A DNA stretch of 9,290 bases. Origin: JBEAOO01 sp041164825 (lineage in GTDB: Bacteria > Pseudomonadota > Gammaproteobacteria > Burkholderiales > Burkholderiaceae_C). The position numbers were made by a program, and so were the translations under genes. Below the pieces are notes generated by a model. It saw nothing but the letters and a program-made list of their open reading frames with translations, made no database searches and was not told the DNA's origin. The stretch covers positions 1-9,290 of the forward strand of contig JBEAOO010000239.1 in assembly GCA_041164825.1 (NCBI GenBank). Direction: 5' to 3'. Shown in pieces: positions 4,955 through 9,290 of the stretch (position 1 is the stretch's first letter; every line of letters starts with the position of its first letter).

Positions 4955-5986
4955 ATGAGCACCATCAAAGACGTCGCCGCGCACGCGGGCGTGTCGTTCA
5001 CCACCGTGTCGCACGTGCTCAATGGCACGCGCCGCGTGAGCGACGATGCGCGCGAGCGCGTGGCCCGCGCGGTGGATGCGTTGGGCTACCGCCCGAGCGC
5101 GGTGGCGCGTGCGCTCAAAACCAGCGAAACCCACATCCTCGGCGTGCTGGTGCCCAACATCACCAACCCGTTTTTTGCCGAGCTCACGCGCGGCATTGAG
5201 GACACCTGCCGGCAAACGGGTTACGCGGTGTTCTTGTGCAACTCAGACGACGACCCCGAGCGCCAAGGCCGCTACCTGCAAACGCTGCTGGGGCGGCGTG
5301 TGGATGGCTTGATCCTGGCCGCGGCTGCGGGCGCCGCATCGTCGCTGGTGCGTGGCCTGCAAGGCGCGCGCATGCCCACGGTGGTGGTCGACCGCCAGGT
5401 GGAGGGCCTGCATGCCGACCTGGTGGGCAGCGACCACATTGGCGGCGCGCAACTCGCGGTCGAGCACCTGATTGGCCTGGGCCACCGGCGCATCGCTTGC
5501 CTGAGTGGCCCGTCAGCGTTTGCGGTGAGCCGCGCGCGGGTGGAGGGATGGCGTCGCGCCATGGCCGCCGCGGGTTTGCACGCCAGCCCCGACTGGGTGC
5601 TGGAGGGCGATTTCAGCGCCGCCGATGGCCACGCGCTGACGCGCCGCCTGCTGGCCCAGGGGCAAGTCACGGCTATTTTTGCCGGCAACGATTTGATGGG
5701 CATCGGCGCGCTGCGAGCGGCCGCCGAATGTGGCGTGGCCGTGCCGTATGCGCTGTCTGTCATCGGCTTTGACGGCATCGAGTTGGGCGGCTACACCTTC
5801 CCGGGTTTGACCACCGTGGGCCACCCCATTCGCGACCTGGGCGAGACCGCCGCGCAGGTGCTGATTGAGCGCATTGTGGTGAGCGCGGCCCACCCGGATG
5901 CGGCCGAGAGCCAGCCGCCGCGCGAGGTGGTGTTGCCCGCGCGCTTGATCGAGCGCGAATCCACCGCACCCGTGCGGCACGATTGA
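4955..5986 (+). CDS. LacI-family transcriptional regulator with PurR-like DNA-binding domain
   Basis: The product is 343 residues, normal for the family. Residues 1-56 form the helix-turn-helix plus hinge: STIKDVAAHAGVS, then TTVSHVLNGTR, then SAVARALK. T16, H20, R26, L54 and K55 sit at the same positions as in E. coli PurR, where L54 intercalates at the operator's central CpG. The rest is the periplasmic-binding-protein-like effector domain (GVLVPNITNPFF, RVDGLIL, GHRRIACLSGP, GNDLMGIGALRA, GFDGIE). F220 and D273 match PurR F221 and D275, but PurR R190 and T192 are replaced (F189, V191), so hypoxanthine or guanine may not be the effector. The likely target is the palindrome at 3782-3793, controlling this operon and add. 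I chose ATG 4955 because it places the helix-turn-helix exactly as in PurR; an in-frame ATG at 4916 is possible. Neither has a good ribosome binding site. Confidence 0.92.
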   Translation: MSTIKDVAAHAGVSFTTVSHVLNGTRRVSDDARERVARAVDALGYRPSAVARALKTSETHILGVLVPNITNPFFAELTRGIEDTCRQTGYAVFLCNSDDDPERQGRYLQTLLGRRVDGLILAAAAGAASSLVRGLQGARMPTVVVDRQVEGLHADLVGSDHIGGAQLAVEHLIGLGHRRIACLSGPSAFAVSRARVEGWRRAMAAAGLHASPDWVLEGDFSAADGHALTRRLLAQGQVTAIFAGNDLMGIGALRAAAECGVAVPYALSVIGFDGIELGGYTFPGLTTVGHPIRDLGETAAQVLIERIVVSAAHPDAAESQPPREVVLPARLIERESTAPVRHD

Positions 5987-6005
5987 AATCCATCCATCCT
6001 TTGAC

Positions 6006-6009
6006 GAGG
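6006..6009 (+). promoter_or_regulatory. Ribosome binding site of the ABC ATPase gene
   Basis: The sequence gagg lies 8 bases before the ATG at 6018, in a 31-base gap after the regulator stop. It supports the ATG at 6018 and continued translation within one operon. Confidence 0.6.
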
Positions 6010-6017
6010 TCCCGACC

Positions 6018-7588
<1,571 letters not shown>

Positions 7589-7592
<4 letters not shown>

Positions 7593-7702
7593 CGACAACA
7601 GGGTTCAACGCGACGCGGGCCGAGCGCCGGGCCGCTCCCAAGCCGGCCCGCATCCCCTCGGGGGATCGTTCGACGTACCCGGCGAACGAGGGGCTGTCAT
7701 GA
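7589..7702 (+). CDS. Possible 37-residue coupling ORF between ATPase and permease
   Basis: The ATG at 7589 overlaps the ATPase stop (ATGA, 7589-7592). The frame stays open for 37 codons and its TGA (7700-7702) overlaps the permease ATG at 7699 in the same ATGA fashion. The peptide begins MTTTGFNATRAERRAAPK and ends PANEGLS. It is basic, without a membrane segment or recognisable domain. The double overlap would let ribosomes pass from ATPase to permease by translational coupling. However, most of the frame is made of hairpin repeats, so the peptide may be incidental. No homologue is recognised. Confidence 0.3.
7628..7693 (+). repeat. Structured intergenic element: tandem hairpins, REP-like
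   Basis: Three perfect stems follow one another: cgggccg/cggcccg (7628-7634/7644-7650), atcccc/ggggat (7652-7657/7661-7666) and cgttcg/cgaacg (7667-7672/7683-7688). A competing stem, cccctcg/cgagggg (7654-7660/7687-7693), excludes the second and third. From memory the text resembles recurring intergenic elements of Comamonadaceae genomes, but one window cannot show that it is repeated. Confidence 0.5.
7687..7693 (+). promoter_or_regulatory. Ribosome binding site of the first permease, potentially sequestered
   Basis: The sequence cgagggg lies 5 bases before the ATG at 7699. It is also the right arm of a perfect 7-bp stem with cccctcg at 7654-7660, so RNA folding could hide it. It is the only purine-rich site before this start and supports ATG 7699. 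Confidence 0.6.
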
Positions 7703-8829
7703 ATACGCCCTTGCCGCGTTGGGCGGATGTGTTCGTGTTGCCTTTGGTGAACCTGGGCGTGGCCTTGTTGGCTGCGGCGCTGGTGGTGGCGGTGGTGGGG
7801 CAGAGCCCGAGCGAGGTGATCTCGGCGCTGGTGCAAGGCGCGTTCGGCACGCCGCGTGGCATCAGCTACACGCTGTACTACGCCACCACCTTCATCTTCA
7901 CGGGCCTGGCCGTGTCGGTGGCGTTTCACGGTGGCTTGTTCAACATCGGCGGTGAGGGCCAGGCCATCCTGGGTGGCCTGGGCACGGGTCTGGTGGCGCT
8001 CTGGCTCGGCCCCTACCACCTGCCGTCGTGGTTGCTGCTGCTCTTGATGTTGGCGGGCAGCATCGTGTTCGGCATGGTGTGGGCGCTGGTGCCGGCGTGG
8101 TTGCAGGCCTGGCGCGGCAGCCACGTGGTCATCACCACCATCATGTTCAACTTTTTGGCCAGCAGCTTGATGGTCTACCTGCTGGTCAACAAGCTCAAGC
8201 CGCCGGGCAGCATGTCGGTGGAGAGCGCGGCCTTTGTGCCCGAGGCGCACTTGCCGGCGATGCACGAGGTGTTGGCCGCAGTGGGCGTGGAGTGGCCCTC
8301 GTCGCCGCTCAACATCAGCTTGTTTTTGGCGCTGCTGGCAGCCGTGGGCGTGGCGCTGTTTCTGTGGCGCACCCGCGCGGGCTACCGCTTGCGCGCGGTG
8401 GGCTCCAGCCCGGGTGCAGCCGAGTACGCCGGCATCCGCACCCGCACGCAAGTGCTGGTGGCCATGGGCGTGTCGGGCGCGCTGGCCGGCATGGTGGGCA
8501 TGAACGAGATCGCGGGCGTCAACGGCAAGCTGCTGCTCGACTTCGTGGCCGGTGCCGGTTTCACCGGCATTGCCGTGGCGCTGATGGGCCGCAATCACCC
8601 GCTGGGCATCGTGCTCGCGAGCGTGCTGTTTGGTGCGCTGTTTCAAGGCGGGGCCGAGGTGGCCTTTGAAGTGCCCGGTTTCAGCCGCGACATGGTGGTG
8701 ATGCTGCAAGGCTTCATCGTGCTGTTCTCGGGCGCGATGGCCTATGTGATCGCGCCGTGGTTGACGCGCTTGTGGAATGTGTTCCGCCGCGCCCCGACTG
8801 CTGCTGCGGAAGGAGCCCGCCATGGATGA
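7699..8829 (+). CDS. Nucleoside ABC transporter permease, first subunit
   Basis: The product is 376 residues of the BPD_transp_2 family (NupP/NupB type; relatives include RbsC and LivH). Several hydrophobic membrane segments are visible, including residues about 12-33 (PLVNLGVALLAAALVVAVVG), the LPSWLLLLLMLAGSIVFG region, NISLFLALLAAVGVALFLW and the C-terminal MLQGFIVLFSGAMAYVI. The family landmark FNIGGEGQ follows FHGGL, and the cytoplasmic coupling loop AGYRLRAVGSSPGAAEYAGI should contact the ATPase. It should form the translocation channel with the next gene product. It is preceded by an unusual structured spacer, and its own stop overlaps the next gene's start by 8 bases, indicating co-translation. 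The C-terminus ends in a short Ala-rich cytoplasmic tail. Confidence 0.92.
   Translation: MNTPLPRWADVFVLPLVNLGVALLAAALVVAVVGQSPSEVISALVQGAFGTPRGISYTLYYATTFIFTGLAVSVAFHGGLFNIGGEGQAILGGLGTGLVALWLGPYHLPSWLLLLLMLAGSIVFGMVWALVPAWLQAWRGSHVVITTIMFNFLASSLMVYLLVNKLKPPGSMSVESAAFVPEAHLPAMHEVLAAVGVEWPSSPLNISLFLALLAAVGVALFLWRTRAGYRLRAVGSSPGAAEYAGIRTRTQVLVAMGVSGALAGMVGMNEIAGVNGKLLLDFVAGAGFTGIAVALMGRNHPLGIVLASVLFGALFQGGAEVAFEVPGFSRDMVVMLQGFIVLFSGAMAYVIAPWLTRLWNVFRRAPTAAAEGARHG
8810..8815 (+). promoter_or_regulatory. Strong Shine-Dalgarno of the second permease
   Basis: The sequence aaggag, inside the end of the first permease gene, lies 6 bases before the ATG at 8822 and identifies that start although it precedes the upstream stop. 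Confidence 0.8.
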
Positions 8830-9290
8830 GGTGCTGATCGGATCGGTGTTGGCCTCCACGCTGCGGGTGGCTGCGCCCTTGATCTTGTGCGCGCTGGCGG
8901 GCTTGTTGTCCGAGCGCGCGGGCGTGATCGACATTGGCCTGGAGGGCAAGATGTTGATGGCTGCGTTCGCCGCCGGTGCGGTGGGCGTGGCGGCGGGGTC
9001 GGTGACGCTGGCCTTGCTGGCGGCCATGGCCGTGGGCGTGGCGCTCAGTTGGCTGCACGGCGTGGCCTGTGTCAGCCACCGGGGTGACCAGGTGGTGTCG
9101 GGGGTGGCCATCAACATCATTGCGGCGGGCCTCACCGTGGTGCTGGGCATGGCTTGGTTTCACCAAGGCGGGCAAACGCCGCCGGTGAGCGACGCGGTGC
9201 GCATCGCGCCACTGGCGCCGGGGTGGGTGGCCGCACTCGCCTCGGTGCCGTGGGTGGGCACCCTGATCGGCCAAGGCCTGCTCAGCCACA
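8822..9290 (+). CDS. Nucleoside ABC transporter permease, second subunit, cut by window end
   Basis: The frame is open from ATG 8822 to the end of the window, with 156 complete codons visible of about 300 expected for the NupQ/NupC type of BPD_transp_2 permease. It starts MDEVLIGSVLASTLRVAAPL, a typical first membrane segment. The family landmark LSERAGVIDIGLEG follows at residues about 31-44, then a second hydrophobic stretch and VVSGVAINIIAAGLT, also typical. It pairs with the preceding permease to form the heterodimeric channel of the nucleoside importer. It overlaps the preceding stop by 8 bases and has its own strong ribosome binding site, as expected for subunits needed in equal amounts. 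The frame is intact up to the cut; nothing can be said of the second half. Confidence 0.92.
   Translation, partial: MDEVLIGSVLASTLRVAAPLILCALAGLLSERAGVIDIGLEGKMLMAAFAAGAVGVAAGSVTLALLAAMAVGVALSWLHGVACVSHRGDQVVSGVAINIIAAGLTVVLGMAWFHQGGQTPPVSDAVRIAPLAPGWVAALASVPWVGTLIGQGLLSH

Noticed and set aside
3418..5028. Open minus-strand frame of 536 codons opposite the binding-protein gene
   Set aside because: It spans the add promoter region, the operator and the whole binding-protein gene in antisense. The translation is His/Gly/Val-rich with no family motif, as expected for a shadow frame in high-GC DNA, and part repeats add in another frame.
5211..5222. Operator-like gcaaacgggtta inside the regulator gene
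   Set aside because: Only the first half-site matches; the other half is not gtttgc, and the bases are explained by conserved coding sequence.

Overview
The window looks like ordinary chromosome from a high-GC betaproteobacterium, most likely a member of the Comamonadaceae (Burkholderiales). This is inferred from GC-rich third codon positions, from nrdB followed by a Lys/Ala/Pro-only histone H1-like gene, and from the style of the intergenic hairpins. No rRNA, tRNA, CRISPR array, insertion sequence, prophage or other mobile element was seen. I found no wholly new multi-gene system. The most interesting material is regulatory and lies inside a purine nucleoside uptake and salvage locus.

Layout. 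Positions 1-924 hold the 3' part of nrdB (class Ia ribonucleotide reductase small subunit), cut by the window start. A hairpin follows, then a histone H1-like gene (1159-1821) ending in a clear UUCG-loop intrinsic terminator (1870-1893). Positions 1894-2175 hold no gene that I can support. Two minus-strand genes follow: add (adenosine deaminase, 3692 down to 2643) and, downstream of it, a small hypothetical membrane-anchored coiled-coil protein (2556 down to 2176).

A divergent intergenic region (3693-3852) carries a perfect 12-bp palindrome, gcaaacgtttgc, which is the core of the PurR-type operator. From there a plus-strand operon runs to the end of the window. It encodes a periplasmic BMP/PnrA-family nucleoside-binding protein (3853-4833), a LacI-family regulator with a PurR-like DNA-binding domain (4955-5986), a double ABC ATPase (6018-7592), a first permease (7699-8829) and a second permease that leaves the window (8822 onwards).

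How the genes fit together (inference). The binding protein captures purine nucleosides in the periplasm, and the two permeases plus the double ATPase import them. Adenosine deaminase turns adenosine into inosine for salvage or breakdown. The LacI-family protein has the operator-contacting residues of PurR but a different effector pocket, so it probably controls both divergent transcription units through the palindrome between them and senses something other than the PurR corepressors.

The junction between the ATPase and the first permease is unusual. It is a 106-bp spacer made of tandem hairpins, spanned by a 37-codon reading frame joined to both neighbours by ATGA overlaps. A segment that can pair with the permease ribosome binding site lies inside it.
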